Shown: positions 1 through 9,074 of the stretch, in pieces
How the letters are laid out: each line of letters begins with the position of its first letter
Numbering within the stretch: position 1 is the stretch's first letter
Source of the DNA: Pedobacter sp. PF22-3
Lineage (GTDB): Bacteria > Bacteroidota > Bacteroidia > Sphingobacteriales > Sphingobacteriaceae
DNA length: 64,000 nucleotides
NCBI RefSeq assembly: GCF_026239555.1
Contig: NZ_JAPIVP010000020.1
Location: 1-64,000 of the forward strand
Direction: 5' to 3'
Position numbers and translations under genes: made by a program
The notes under the pieces: generated by a model
What the model was told of the DNA's origin: nothing
The model's input: only the letters and a program-made list of their open reading frames with translations
Databases searched by the model: none

Positions 1-245
1 TCCCGATTTTTCATCGGGATTAGGGTAACGCCCAAATCAATTGGCAGTTGGCAATTCTCACTACAAACCAATCCATTAAAAATTCTTCACTGCGCTCAGA
101 ATGACAGTAAGCGAAAACACGACAAAATTTCAGCATAAAAGACTAAAAATCAGCAATTTAGTCATTAAAAATAAAATCTTACCGACAAAATTTCCGATTG
201 TAAAATCAAAATAGATATGGCATTTGTTTTGAACTAAAAGGAAAT
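1..245. other. Intergenic region upstream of clpB
   Basis: No gene is visible. Bases 1-19 form a short hairpin with TCCCGA and TCGGGA arms, probably a terminator or repeat end belonging to the gene before the window. Bases 82-106 match one arm of the TCATTCTGA-type palindromic repeats found complete at 38.9, 39.5, 52.0 and 52.4 kb. I saw no CIRCE-type heat-shock operator before clpB. Confidence 0.5.
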
Positions 246-2846
246 ATGAACTTCAACAATTTTACCATAAAAGCCCAGGAAGCAGTTCAACAGGCTTCTG
301 AAATAGCCCAAGGCAACCAGCAACAGGCTATTGAAACGGCACACCTGCTTAAAGGTTTGCTTACTGTTGATGAAAACGTGGTTTCTTATGTTTTAAAGAA
401 ACTGAACGTTAACCTAAACGTATTAAATCAAAATCTGGATGCAGAGATTGCCAAGTTCCCGAAAGTGAGTGGAAGCAATGTATATCTGTCATCTAATGCC
501 AATAACGTTTTACAAAAAGCACAAACTTTTTTAAAAGAGTTTAAAGATGAGTTTGTATCTGTAGAACACTTGTTATTAGGCATATTAGCTGTTAACGACA
601 GCACTTCGAAGTTATTAAAAGAACAAGGTGTTAACGAGAAAGACCTTAAAAAAGCCATTGTAGAATTACGTGGTGATAACCGGGTAACCGATCAGAATGC
701 CGAAGCCACTTACCAGGCTTTGAGCAAGTATGCCCGGAATTTAAACGAGTATGCTGAGAGCGGAAAACTGGATCCGGTAATCGGTCGTGATGAAGAAATC
801 CGTCGTGTGATCCAGATTTTATCGCGAAGAACCAAAAACAACCCCATTTTAATTGGTGAACCAGGTGTGGGTAAAACAGCCATTGCAGAGGGAATTGCCT
901 TCAGAATTATTAAAGGTGATGTGCCTGAGAATCTGAAAAGCAAAGTGGTTTATTCTCTTGATATGGGTTCGCTTATTGCCGGTGCAAAATACAAAGGTGA
1001 GTTCGAAGAACGCTTAAAAGCTGTAGTTAAAGAAGTTACCCAGAGCGATGGCGACATTATTCTCTTTATCGACGAGATCCACACTTTGGTAGGTGCCGGT
1101 GGTGGTGAAGGCGCAATGGATGCGGCGAATATTTTAAAACCTGCCCTGGCCCGTGGAGAGTTGCGTGCCATTGGTGCAACCACTTTGGATGAGTACCAGA
1201 AATATTTAGAAAAGGATAAAGCCCTGGAGCGTCGTTTCCAAAAGGTTATGGTTGAAGAACCTGATACCCAGGATGCCATTTCTATCCTCCGCGGCTTAAA
1301 AGAACGTTACGAAACCCACCATAAAGTAAGAATTAAAGATGAAGCCATTATTGCGGCTGTAGAAATGAGCCAGCGGTACATTTCAGACCGTTTCTTACCG
1401 GATAAAGCCATCGATTTAATGGATGAAGCTGCATCTAAACTGCGCATGGAAATGGACAGTGTGCCTGAACATGTTGATGCTTTAGACCGTGAAATTATGC
1501 GTTTAGAAATAGAACGCGAAGCGATTAAACGTGAGAAAGACGACAGAAAAGTTGCAGACCTTTCAGAAGAAATTGCTAACCTATCTGCAGAGCGTGATGA
1601 ATTTAAAGCGAAGTGGCAAGGTGAAAAAGACCTGGTAGATGCTGTAAATAACGAATTAGAGCAAATTGAACATTATAAATTAGAGGCCGAACAGGCAGAA
1701 CGTGCCGGAGATTATGGCAAGGTTGCCGAAATCCGTTATGGAAAAATCAAGGAAGCACAGGATAAAGTTGAAAAACTTAAAGCCGATCTAGAAAGCCAGC
1801 AAACAGATAGCCGCATGTTAAAAGAAGAGGTTACTGCTGATGATATTGCAGGTGTAGTTGGCCGTTGGACAGGTATTCCGGTTACAAAGCTGATTGCCAG
1901 TGAGCGTGAAAAACTGCTTCATTTAGAAGACGAGCTGCACCAGCGCGTGGCCGGTCAGGACGAAGCAATTGAAGCCATTTCGGATGCCATCCGCCGCTCG
2001 CGTGCAGGCTTGCAGGATAAACGCAAACCTATTGGCTCTTTTATCTTTTTAGGTACTACCGGTGTGGGTAAAACGGAGCTTGCTAAAGCCCTGGCCGAAT
2101 TTTTATTCAATGATGAAAATGCACTTACCCGTATTGATATGAGTGAATACCAAGAGCGCCATGCCGTGTCTCGTTTAATCGGAGCGCCTCCGGGCTATGT
2201 CGGTTATGATGAAGGTGGACAGCTAACCGAGGCCGTTAGACGTAAACCTTACTCCGTGGTATTGCTTGATGAGATCGAAAAAGCACATCCGGATGTATTT
2301 AACATTCTACTACAGGTATTGGATGATGGGCGTTTAACCGATAATAAAGGCAGAACGGTAAATTTTAAAAACACCATTATCATTATGACTTCGAACATTG
2401 GTGCGCATTTAATTCAGGATAACTTTAAAGATTTAAGCGACGATAACCGCGAGGAGGTAATTGCGAAAACCAAAAACGAATTGTTTGAGGTATTAAAACA
2501 GACTATCCGTCCGGAGTTTTTGAACAGGATTGATGAACTGATTATGTTTACGCCGTTAAACCGAAGCGAAATCAGAAATATTGTAAGTTTACAGTTTAAA
2601 CATGTACAGCAAACATTGGCCGAAATGGGTATAGAGATGGACGCCAGTGACGAAGCTTTAGATTGGCTGGCACAATTGGGTTACGATCCGCAGTTTGGTG
2701 CAAGACCATTAAAAAGGGTCATCCAAAAAAGAATCTTAAACGAGCTATCGAAAGAGATACTGGCAGGAAAGATCGATAAAGACAGCAAAATTAAGTTGGA
2801 CATGTTCGATCATAATTTTGTGTTCCTGAACCAAAAGGCAGATTAA
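246..2846 (+). CDS. clpB: ATP-dependent disaggregase ClpB
   Basis: Cytosolic AAA+ chaperone that, with the DnaK system, pulls polypeptides out of aggregates after heat or other stress. The 866-residue length is normal for ClpB. The order is an N-terminal Clp-N repeat domain (about 1-145), a first AAA+ module with Walker A GEPGVGKT (204-211) and FIDEIHTL Walker B, a long coiled-coil middle domain (about 400-525, rich in Glu, Lys and Arg) that separates ClpB from ClpA and ClpC, and a second AAA+ module with GTTGVGKT (about 603-610) followed by the C-terminal D2-small domain. The ATG at 246 begins the usual MNFNNFTIKAQEA-type N-terminus. A strong terminator follows, so it is probably monocistronic. 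I saw no damage. Confidence 0.97.
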   Translation: MNFNNFTIKAQEAVQQASEIAQGNQQQAIETAHLLKGLLTVDENVVSYVLKKLNVNLNVLNQNLDAEIAKFPKVSGSNVYLSSNANNVLQKAQTFLKEFKDEFVSVEHLLLGILAVNDSTSKLLKEQGVNEKDLKKAIVELRGDNRVTDQNAEATYQALSKYARNLNEYAESGKLDPVIGRDEEIRRVIQILSRRTKNNPILIGEPGVGKTAIAEGIAFRIIKGDVPENLKSKVVYSLDMGSLIAGAKYKGEFEERLKAVVKEVTQSDGDIILFIDEIHTLVGAGGGEGAMDAANILKPALARGELRAIGATTLDEYQKYLEKDKALERRFQKVMVEEPDTQDAISILRGLKERYETHHKVRIKDEAIIAAVEMSQRYISDRFLPDKAIDLMDEAASKLRMEMDSVPEHVDALDREIMRLEIEREAIKREKDDRKVADLSEEIANLSAERDEFKAKWQGEKDLVDAVNNELEQIEHYKLEAEQAERAGDYGKVAEIRYGKIKEAQDKVEKLKADLESQQTDSRMLKEEVTADDIAGVVGRWTGIPVTKLIASEREKLLHLEDELHQRVAGQDEAIEAISDAIRRSRAGLQDKRKPIGSFIFLGTTGVGKTELAKALAEFLFNDENALTRIDMSEYQERHAVSRLIGAPPGYVGYDEGGQLTEAVRRKPYSVVLLDEIEKAHPDVFNILLQVLDDGRLTDNKGRTVNFKNTIIIMTSNIGAHLIQDNFKDLSDDNREEVIAKTKNELFEVLKQTIRPEFLNRIDELIMFTPLNRSEIRNIVSLQFKHVQQTLAEMGIEMDASDEALDWLAQLGYDPQFGARPLKRVIQKRILNELSKEILAGKIDKDSKIKLDMFDHNFVFLNQKAD

Positions 2847-2858
2847 AATACAGCAATT

Positions 2859-2897
2859 GAGTCCCGTTCAGTGTTTATCTGGACGGGACTTTTTTTG
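2859..2897 (+). terminator. Rho-independent terminator of clpB
   Basis: Twelve-base stem (AGTCCCGTTCAG pairing with CTGGACGGGACT, one wobble) around an 8-base loop, followed by a run of seven T. It starts 13 bases after the clpB stop. Confidence 0.85.
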
Positions 2898-2958
2898 TTA
2901 CCAACCATATCTGTTGAACTGAAAACCTGATTTATTTAGCGTTTTTTAACATAAAGTG

Positions 2959-2990
2959 TTTGTAGCAATGATTTTAGATGTTTAAAATTG
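2959..2990 (+). promoter_or_regulatory. Candidate Bacteroidota-type promoter for the M60-like gene
   Basis: TTTG at 2959-2962 is followed after 20 bases by TAAAATTG at 2983-2990. This is one mismatch from the Bacteroidota -33/-7 consensus TTTG...TAnnTTTG. It places the transcript start about 10-15 bases before the ATG at 3010. It is inferred from pattern only. Confidence 0.4.
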
Positions 2991-3009
2991 CAGATATAAC
3001 CACCTGAAA

Positions 3010-5304
3010 ATGAATCTAAAAACCGCTCTGCTTCTTGTTTTAGCATGCGTTACTACCCAAAGTTTCGCTCAAAAATTTCAAAAACCGGCACTTTTAAAGG
3101 GCATTAATAACTTACCTATGCCTGATACGGGCAAATTTGTTTCTGCTTTCTTTAGCACTAATGAAGAACCTCATATCATAGCAACACATTTGCTTGCCCC
3201 ACAGGTAGATGTTTTAGCAACGATAATGATGACAAGTACCCTGGGCAAAGGACAGATTTTTGCCATAGGCTCATCTGAGTATTTTGAAAGCAAATTATTG
3301 GGTGATCAAAATGTTCAAAAATTATTAAAAAACATACTCGAAAATGCAGGCACTCATCCTAAAAAACTTAAAGTAGCTGTAACCAAATCTGCAGATCCTG
3401 CCTTAATTAGTTTCTTAAAAGCCAATAAAGCGAGAGTCTATATTGCTGAAAACGCCAAATTTCAGCCCAATACAAGTTTATATTTTTTAACAGAAGATGT
3501 TAAGAATACAACTGCACAACAAAAAATCGAAAAATATATAAGGGATGGCGGTCAACTCATTTATGGCTCCCCTTATCCGGGTATTTTTAAACATCGAGGC
3601 CGCACCAAGTCCTACCTCAACGACCTGGTTAAAATAAACAGTTTACTCAGCAAGGCAGGGATATTTAATGCTTATACTTTAATTCAGGCAAATCACATTA
3701 ACGATACCTTGAATTTAAAAGATGTTCCTTTTTATCTTAGTGTGAAAGCTATCTTTAAACAGTTGGCAAACCCTGCTTTTACAGCAATGGATCCAACAGA
3801 ATATGCTTATGGAATAGAGCCAAATTTTGAAGTTACCTTTTCAAACAATGCTGATACCAGTCAAATTATTAAAAAGTTAAAATCCATTTTAGTGATTAGT
3901 GATACATTAGCTGTTCCAACGCTCAAAAATCCACTTGATATTTCCACACCAGCAAAAAAAGCAGGTTATAAATTTTCAAAATATCTTTTTGACAAAATCC
4001 ATAATGTAGATAAAGCAACAGATTTTGTTTATCCAGAAAGTAAGGTTTTTCCAGGCAGAGTGCCTCAAAACGCAAAACGAACTGTTGAGCAAATTAATAT
4101 AGATGTGAAAGTTGGTTCACAGGGGTTAGCTGATCCCTATCCGGATTATTTCAGGCTGCATAGTACCGGGGTTTACGTACCAGCAGGTGAGAAAGTCAGT
4201 ATTGTGGTCGATCCTAAATACAGAAACCAATATTTAAAAGCTCAAATCGGGATCCATAACGACGATTTAAAACACTTGGATAATCTGGTAAGGACCGGTT
4301 TTGATTTAACAAGATCATTCGAACTTGATAAAGATACTACAACAGTTTTTTCGCCTTATGGCGGACTGCTATACATCAGAATTCCAGATAGTTCTACACT
4401 TAAATCTATTAATATTACAGCAAGTGGCGTGGTTAAAGCACCTTATTACAAGTTAGGAAAGAATATCCTTGCCGAATGGGAAACGATCAAAAATAACCCT
4501 GCACCATGGGCAGAACTTGCTACCAATAACATTATTCTTACCGTTCCTTCCTACCGGATTAAAAACTTAGAAAATCCTGAGTCGTTATTAAAATTATGGG
4601 ACCAAATAATGGATGCAGATGCAGATTTATCCATTATTAGTCGCGCCAGAACGCATCCCGAAAGGATAATCATCGATAATCAGGTTGCTTATGGTTATAT
4701 GTTCACGGTTTGGGATAAAATTGTGGCGCCAGACGATGAAAGTTGCGAATTAATGCTAAACGAAAAAATACTGAAAGCAAAAGGAAGTTGGGGCCATTTC
4801 CACGAGTTAGGCCATCGCCATCAATTTTGGGGTCTTGATATGGATGAAGTTGGTGAAGTAACCACTAACCTTTATACCATGTATGTATACGATAAAGTAT
4901 TAAAAAAGGGCCTATATAATCACGATGGAATGGAAAGTAGAGATAAAGTAAAGGAGAAAATCCATAATTATCTTCAAAACCAGCCTACTTTTGAAAAATG
5001 GGGAAAGAGCCCCTTTACCGCTTTATGCATGTATACCCAGATTATTGAACAGTTTGGCTGGGAGTCTATTATCAAAGCCAATAAAATATACCGTGAAATG
5101 GATCCTAGAAAATACTACGACCATCCGCTGAGTAACCAACAACGGATCGATCTCTGGTATACAACCATCTGCAAAACGACCAATGCCAATTTATCGTCGT
5201 TTTTCGAAATATGGAAAATACCGGTCAGCGAAAAAGCAAAAGCTGTAGCCAAAAAGTATAAAACCTGGATTCCCCAAGAGTTTGTTGCTTACCTACCTCA
5301 ATAG
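3010..5304 (+). CDS. Secreted M60-like (enhancin/TRPM8-associated type) zinc metallopeptidase
   Basis: The first 20 residues are a Sec signal peptide ending in QSFAQ, so the protein is exported. The catalytic signature is HELGH at residues 598-602 within GHFHELGHRHQFW, with a downstream Glu in DMDEVGEVTTN. That fits the HExxHx(8,24)E pattern of M60-like peptidases, known from mucin- and glycoprotein-degrading bacteria. The region before it (about 370-560) has the beta-rich character of the domain that precedes the M60 core, including VYVPAGEKVSIVVDPKY. The N-terminal 300 residues resemble a glutamine-amidotransferase-like accessory fold, but this is weak. It is flanked by terminators on both sides, so it is a single-gene unit. 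The substrate is inferred to be host or environmental glycoprotein. Confidence 0.85.
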   Translation: MNLKTALLLVLACVTTQSFAQKFQKPALLKGINNLPMPDTGKFVSAFFSTNEEPHIIATHLLAPQVDVLATIMMTSTLGKGQIFAIGSSEYFESKLLGDQNVQKLLKNILENAGTHPKKLKVAVTKSADPALISFLKANKARVYIAENAKFQPNTSLYFLTEDVKNTTAQQKIEKYIRDGGQLIYGSPYPGIFKHRGRTKSYLNDLVKINSLLSKAGIFNAYTLIQANHINDTLNLKDVPFYLSVKAIFKQLANPAFTAMDPTEYAYGIEPNFEVTFSNNADTSQIIKKLKSILVISDTLAVPTLKNPLDISTPAKKAGYKFSKYLFDKIHNVDKATDFVYPESKVFPGRVPQNAKRTVEQINIDVKVGSQGLADPYPDYFRLHSTGVYVPAGEKVSIVVDPKYRNQYLKAQIGIHNDDLKHLDNLVRTGFDLTRSFELDKDTTTVFSPYGGLLYIRIPDSSTLKSINITASGVVKAPYYKLGKNILAEWETIKNNPAPWAELATNNIILTVPSYRIKNLENPESLLKLWDQIMDADADLSIISRARTHPERIIIDNQVAYGYMFTVWDKIVAPDDESCELMLNEKILKAKGSWGHFHELGHRHQFWGLDMDEVGEVTTNLYTMYVYDKVLKKGLYNHDGMESRDKVKEKIHNYLQNQPTFEKWGKSPFTALCMYTQIIEQFGWESIIKANKIYREMDPRKYYDHPLSNQQRIDLWYTTICKTTNANLSSFFEIWKIPVSEKAKAVAKKYKTWIPQEFVAYLPQ

Positions 5305-5322
5305 TTCGGCCATTGTGAAATT

Positions 5323-5360
5323 TTAAAATCCCGTAGAAACTATTTCTATGGGATTTTTTA
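5323..5360 (+). terminator. Terminator after the M60-like gene
   Basis: AAAATCCCGTAGAAA pairs with TTTCTATGGGATTTT around a 4-base loop and runs into a T tract. It begins about 19 bases after the stop codon. Confidence 0.8.
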
Positions 5361-5447
5361 TTTAAAATCAACTAACACAACAGTTCATTTTCTTGCTTTT
5401 TGTTTCAATAATGATTATTATTGATTACACACAAAAACACAAATAAA

Positions 5448-6101
5448 ATGAAACCTGAATTAATCATCATGGCGCTGCTATGCGCCGTCAGTTGGCGTAG
5501 CTATGCCCAAACTGAAAAAGGAACCGGCTTCGCTGGTATTAGCATGAGCTTTGGAACCTCCAAACAAAACAACTCTTCACCAAGCTTAAACACTTTTACT
5601 GCCACACCCCGTGGAGGCTATTTCTTGGCTAATAATTTGGCCATAGGCTTAGAAATCCCTTTAAATCTTTCCAAACTCAGGGGTGAAAGTTATACTGCAT
5701 GGAATGAAGAATATGGTTATTACGAAGAACAGTTTGGGGTAAAGGAATTCAGCTTTGGTTTATCGCCTTTCTTACGCAAATACATCGACGTTAAAGATCG
5801 TTTTAAGTTTTTTATGCAAGCCAACCTGCTTTTACAGGTAAATACCTTTAACCGCATCGACGATGAAGGTTACCTGATCCGCACTGATGCGAGAATCAAG
5901 GGATGGGGTGCAAGCATCAGTCCTGGTTTTAGTTATTTCATATCCAAACATGCGGCGCTGGAGTTTTCAGTACCTGTTGTCTCTTTCTTCCATCAAAATT
6001 ACTATGCTGAAGAATCGCTTTACAACTACCATAAAACCAATAACCTGAAGCTCGCCCTGCAAAATTTCACACCAACATTTACTTTTAATTATCACTTTTA
6101 A
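5448..6101 (+). CDS. Outer-membrane beta-barrel protein (porin-family fold)
   Basis: I chose the ATG at 5448 rather than the in-frame TTG at 5421 because it starts a clean signal peptide (about 22 residues, ending in SYAQ). The mature protein of about 195 residues is built of alternating hydrophobic and polar strands with many Gly and aromatic residues (RGGYFLANNLAIGLEIP, SPGFSYFISKHAALEFSVP) and ends in the terminal strand TFTFNYHF with a C-terminal Phe. This is the pattern of small eight-strand outer-membrane barrels. It shares its layout with the protein at 9075-9677. The repeat protein gene begins 11 bases downstream, so the two are probably co-transcribed. The function is unknown. Confidence 0.8.
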   Translation: MKPELIIMALLCAVSWRSYAQTEKGTGFAGISMSFGTSKQNNSSPSLNTFTATPRGGYFLANNLAIGLEIPLNLSKLRGESYTAWNEEYGYYEEQFGVKEFSFGLSPFLRKYIDVKDRFKFFMQANLLLQVNTFNRIDDEGYLIRTDARIKGWGASISPGFSYFISKHAALEFSVPVVSFFHQNYYAEESLYNYHKTNNLKLALQNFTPTFTFNYHF

Positions 6102-6112
6102 CATTCGATAAA

Positions 6113-6610
6113 ATGAAAAATATTTCCATCAAAAGCTTTAGCCTGACAGGTGTAAGCTTATTATTTCTTTTAAGTTTATCCATTCAGGCAAGTGCACAAC
6201 GCTTTCGTGGCAAAATAGAATATTACAGCAGTGTTTTTCCTTCTGAAGACGGTAAAATCAAATCTATAAATGGTACCATAATCGAATATTATAATTCCGT
6301 TTTAAAATCTGAAGATGGAAAAGTAAAAACAATCGGCGATAAAAGAGTAGAATATTATAACAGCGTATTCCCTTCTGAAAACGGAAAAATAAAATCTATT
6401 GGTGATATTAAAATTGAATATTACAATTCCGTTTTCAAATCTGAAGATGGAAAAATTAAATCGATTGGTAATATCAAATTTGAGTACAATAACATGGGAT
6501 CTCAAAAAAGTGATGGTAAGATAAAATCAATCATTAATGACACCGAGGACCGCACATCGGATGATGCACTGGACACGTATTATTTTATAGAAAGACTCAA
6601 CTGCCAATAG
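6113..6610 (+). CDS. Secreted protein of 22-residue tandem repeats, unknown function
   Basis: A signal peptide (about 29 residues, ending in IQASAQ) is followed by five consecutive copies of a 22-residue unit of the form IEYYNSVFKSEDGKIKSIGD, then a short acidic tail. At DNA level the unit is 66 bp and the central copies are nearly identical, so the array arose by recent tandem duplication. The units alternate a Tyr-rich strand with a Gly-Lys turn, which suggests a beta-solenoid or WG/MORN-like stack, but I do not recognise the family. It lies 11 bases after the barrel gene in a probable two-gene operon, so it may be a periplasmic or surface partner of that protein. Confidence 0.7.
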   Translation: MKNISIKSFSLTGVSLLFLLSLSIQASAQRFRGKIEYYSSVFPSEDGKIKSINGTIIEYYNSVLKSEDGKVKTIGDKRVEYYNSVFPSENGKIKSIGDIKIEYYNSVFKSEDGKIKSIGNIKFEYNNMGSQKSDGKIKSIINDTEDRTSDDALDTYYFIERLNCQ

Positions 6611-6725
6611 TTTAATAAAGCCAATTGGAACTTAATGTTTGGTACGAAGCAAAAGTATATGAATTAGCTAAAACACCATATATCCATTCCATAGACTTAA
6701 TTTAAACATTAAATATAAAGGATTT

Positions 6726-6822
6726 CGTCATTGCGAGGCACGAAGCAATCTTAATGCGATTGCTAGTAGCGCTTCTTGCCGTGAGATTGCTTCGTCGGCT
6801 AAGAAGCCTTCTCGCAATGACG
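6726..6822. repeat. Palindromic intergenic repeat (CGTCATTGCGAG type)
   Basis: An almost symmetrical element of about 97 bp starts CGTCATTGCGAGGCACGAAG and ends CTCGCAATGACG, so it can fold into a long hairpin. Two closely related copies lie at 51099-51195 and 51584-51680. It occupies the spacer between convergent genes and probably also ends transcription. The rest of 6611-6892 shows nothing. Confidence 0.8.
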
Positions 6823-6892
6823 ATTTTTCTCAGATACCCTTAACGTAAATTTTCCCGAGGATAACAATCATATATTTTACCAGCCTCTTTTT

Positions 6893-8095
6893 CTATTTCT
6901 TCTTCGTTTCTATGTTAGGTAAGAAACCCGTTAACAAACCAATTAAAGGGAGGAATGCACAAACGTTAAAAACGTATTCGATACTGGTAGAATCGGCTAA
7001 TTTACCCAATAAGGCCGATCCGATGCCGCCCATACCAAAGGCAAAGCCAAAGAATAAACCGGCAACCAAACCTACTTTTCCGGGAATCAATTCCTGTGCA
7101 TAAACCAGTATTGCAGAAAAAGCAGAGGCTAAAATCATCCCGATAGGAACAATAAGAACACCGATCCAAAACAAATTGGCATGCGGAAGTAATAAAGCAA
7201 ATGGAGCGGTACCCAATATAGATGCCCAGATTACATACTTACGCCCTATTTTATCGCCTATAGGTCCGCCCAATAAAGTTCCGGCAGCTACAGAGAACAA
7301 GAAAACAAATAAATAAATCTGAGAGGTTTGTACCGAAACCTTAAATTTATCGATCAGATAAAAGGTGAAATAATTGGTTAAACTCGCCATGTAGAAATAT
7401 TTAGAGAAAATTAACAAGAGTAAAATACACACCGAAAAGATCACTTTCCCTCTGGAAAATTGATTCACAACGGTTTGAATGTTGATCTTTTTACTTCTCG
7501 AAAGCATAAATGCCTTATACCAATTACCAACATAAGTGAGAATTACAATTGCTAAAAGGGCAATAACCGAAAACCAGACCACACTGAACTGCCCATACGG
7601 AACAATAATCCAAGCGGCCAATAGCGGACCTAAAGCGCTACCGGCATTACCACCCAACTGAAAAACAGATTGTGCCAATCCCCTCTTCCCTCCAGATGCA
7701 GCGTGTGCCATCCTTGAGGCTTCAGGATGAAATACAGATGAACCAATGCCTATAAAAGAAACTGAAATTAATATGGTGTAAAAATGGCTGGATTGAGAAA
7801 GCGAAACTAAACCGATCAGGGTAAAACCCATCCCAACGGCCAATGAATATGGTTGAGGCTTTTTATCCGTATATAAACCCACAAAAGGCTGTAACAGCGA
7901 TGCAGCTAACTGAAAAGTTAAAGTAATTAGCCCGATCTGCGAAAAACTTAAATGATAACTCGTTTTAATGATCGGGTAAATTGCAGGAATTAATGATTGT
8001 ATGGTGTCATTTAATAAATGCGAAAAACTTAAAGCAAAAAGGATCGGAAAAACGGTTTTTTCAATAATGGAAGTGGTAGATGTATTTTCAGTCAT
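6893..8095 (-). CDS. MFS transporter, fosmidomycin-resistance (Fsr) type
   Basis: Inner-membrane proton-driven exporter of about 400 residues with twelve hydrophobic segments and the MFS motifs GLYTDKKPQP after helix 2 and GPIGDKIGRKYV in the second half. The sequences FALSFSHLLNDTIQSLIPAIYP near the N-terminus and SSVFHPEASRMAHAASGGKRG are characteristic of the Fsr branch, whose members export fosmidomycin and other small compounds. The track frame opens at a TTG (8116), but the ATG at 8095 is the more likely start. It is divergent from the FMN reductase gene across about 100 bases. The actual substrate cannot be told from sequence. Confidence 0.88.
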   Translation of the reverse strand: MTENTSTTSIIEKTVFPILFALSFSHLLNDTIQSLIPAIYPIIKTSYHLSFSQIGLITLTFQLAASLLQPFVGLYTDKKPQPYSLAVGMGFTLIGLVSLSQSSHFYTILISVSFIGIGSSVFHPEASRMAHAASGGKRGLAQSVFQLGGNAGSALGPLLAAWIIVPYGQFSVVWFSVIALLAIVILTYVGNWYKAFMLSRSKKINIQTVVNQFSRGKVIFSVCILLLLIFSKYFYMASLTNYFTFYLIDKFKVSVQTSQIYLFVFLFSVAAGTLLGGPIGDKIGRKYVIWASILGTAPFALLLPHANLFWIGVLIVPIGMILASAFSAILVYAQELIPGKVGLVAGLFFGFAFGMGGIGSALLGKLADSTSIEYVFNVCAFLPLIGLLTGFLPNIETKKK

Positions 8096-8198
8096 AACGA
8101 ATAGCTTAAAGGCCAAAAATAGTGATTATAAATTTTTAAACTACACCGATTGTCCTTGCAAAAACCAAACATTTTGATAATGTGCTGGTTTAATAGCT

Positions 8199-8756
8199 AT
8201 GGAAAAGAACAGAAAAATTGTTGGTTTATGTGGAAGCCTAAGAAAAGGATCTTATAATGCGATGTTACTTAAAGTGGCCGGCGGATTGATCCCTGAAGGT
8301 ATCGAATTTGAAATTGTGGCCTATGATGACATCCCCGTTTATAATGCAGATCATGATTTACCAGAAACCGAAGAACGACCAGCAAGCGTAACGAAGTTTA
8401 GGGAGTCCCTGGCCGATGCCGATGCTTTTATTATCGCCTCGCCTGAATATAACTATTCTATTCCAGGTGGTTTGAAAAATGCCATTGACTGGGCCAGCCG
8501 CGGCAAAGATTCGCCTTTGATGCATAAACCTGTTGCGGTAATGGGTGCTACCCAAGGTATGTGGGGAACAGTTAGGATGCAAATGGCATTTTTACCTGTT
8601 TTTACCTTTTTAAATATGAACCCGGTTTTACAGCCGGAAGTTTTAATCGCACAGGCGCAAAATAAATTCGATGCGGATGGAAATTTAAATGACGAAAAAA
8701 CAATCTCTATTATCCAAAAGAAAATAGAAAACCTTATTTCTGCCTGTAAGGTTTAA
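8199..8756 (+). CDS. NADPH-dependent FMN reductase family protein
   Basis: Cytosolic flavodoxin-fold oxidoreductase of 185 residues. The N-terminal GLCGSLRKGSYNAMLL is the FMN phosphate-binding loop after strand 1, and SPEYNYSIPGGLKNAIDW is the second signature of the NADPH:FMN/quinone/chromate reductase group (ChrR/YieF-like). These enzymes reduce quinones, azo dyes or chromate with two electrons and are usually linked to oxidative stress. The start is supported by the loop lying at the expected residue 10-15. It is probably a single-gene unit, divergent from the exporter gene. Confidence 0.88.
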   Translation: MEKNRKIVGLCGSLRKGSYNAMLLKVAGGLIPEGIEFEIVAYDDIPVYNADHDLPETEERPASVTKFRESLADADAFIIASPEYNYSIPGGLKNAIDWASRGKDSPLMHKPVAVMGATQGMWGTVRMQMAFLPVFTFLNMNPVLQPEVLIAQAQNKFDADGNLNDEKTISIIQKKIENLISACKV

Positions 8757-8863
8757 TCAAAAAAGTGATAAGGTTTTTCTAAAAAACTGCCATTTCTGGT
8801 ATCCTAAAATCTGACATTTATACAAAAAAAGTCAGATTGTCAATTTGTCATGCCCTAAAAATT

Positions 8864-8879
8864 AATCAATCGATTGATT
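8864..8879. promoter_or_regulatory. 16-bp perfect palindrome
   Basis: AATCAATCGATTGATT is fully self-complementary. It lies in the 318-base region before the barrel gene at 9075, too far upstream for an ordinary proximal operator. It may be a regulator site, but its function is unknown. Confidence 0.35.
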
Positions 8880-9008
8880 TTTTGTCACACGAAAATAATA
8901 ATGAATTAATACTAAATTCACATCTGTTTGTAAGCTAATAAGTTAACCAAAAACTGTTTTTTTAATGACGTTAAGGATGATTTTTGGCACAAGTGTTGAC
9001 TTTTAGCC

Positions 9009-9050
9009 AAATATAGTCAGAAATTAAAATAGTAAAAATTGACTATATTT
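9009..9050. promoter_or_regulatory. Inverted repeat upstream of the beta-barrel gene
   Basis: Perfect 11-base arms AAATATAGTCA (9009-9019) and TGACTATATTT (9040-9050) are separated by 20 bases and end 24 bases before the ATG at 9075. This could be an operator around the promoter or a hairpin in the 5' leader. Confidence 0.45.
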
Positions 9051-9074
9051 TTATAACAAATAAATAATAAAGCG

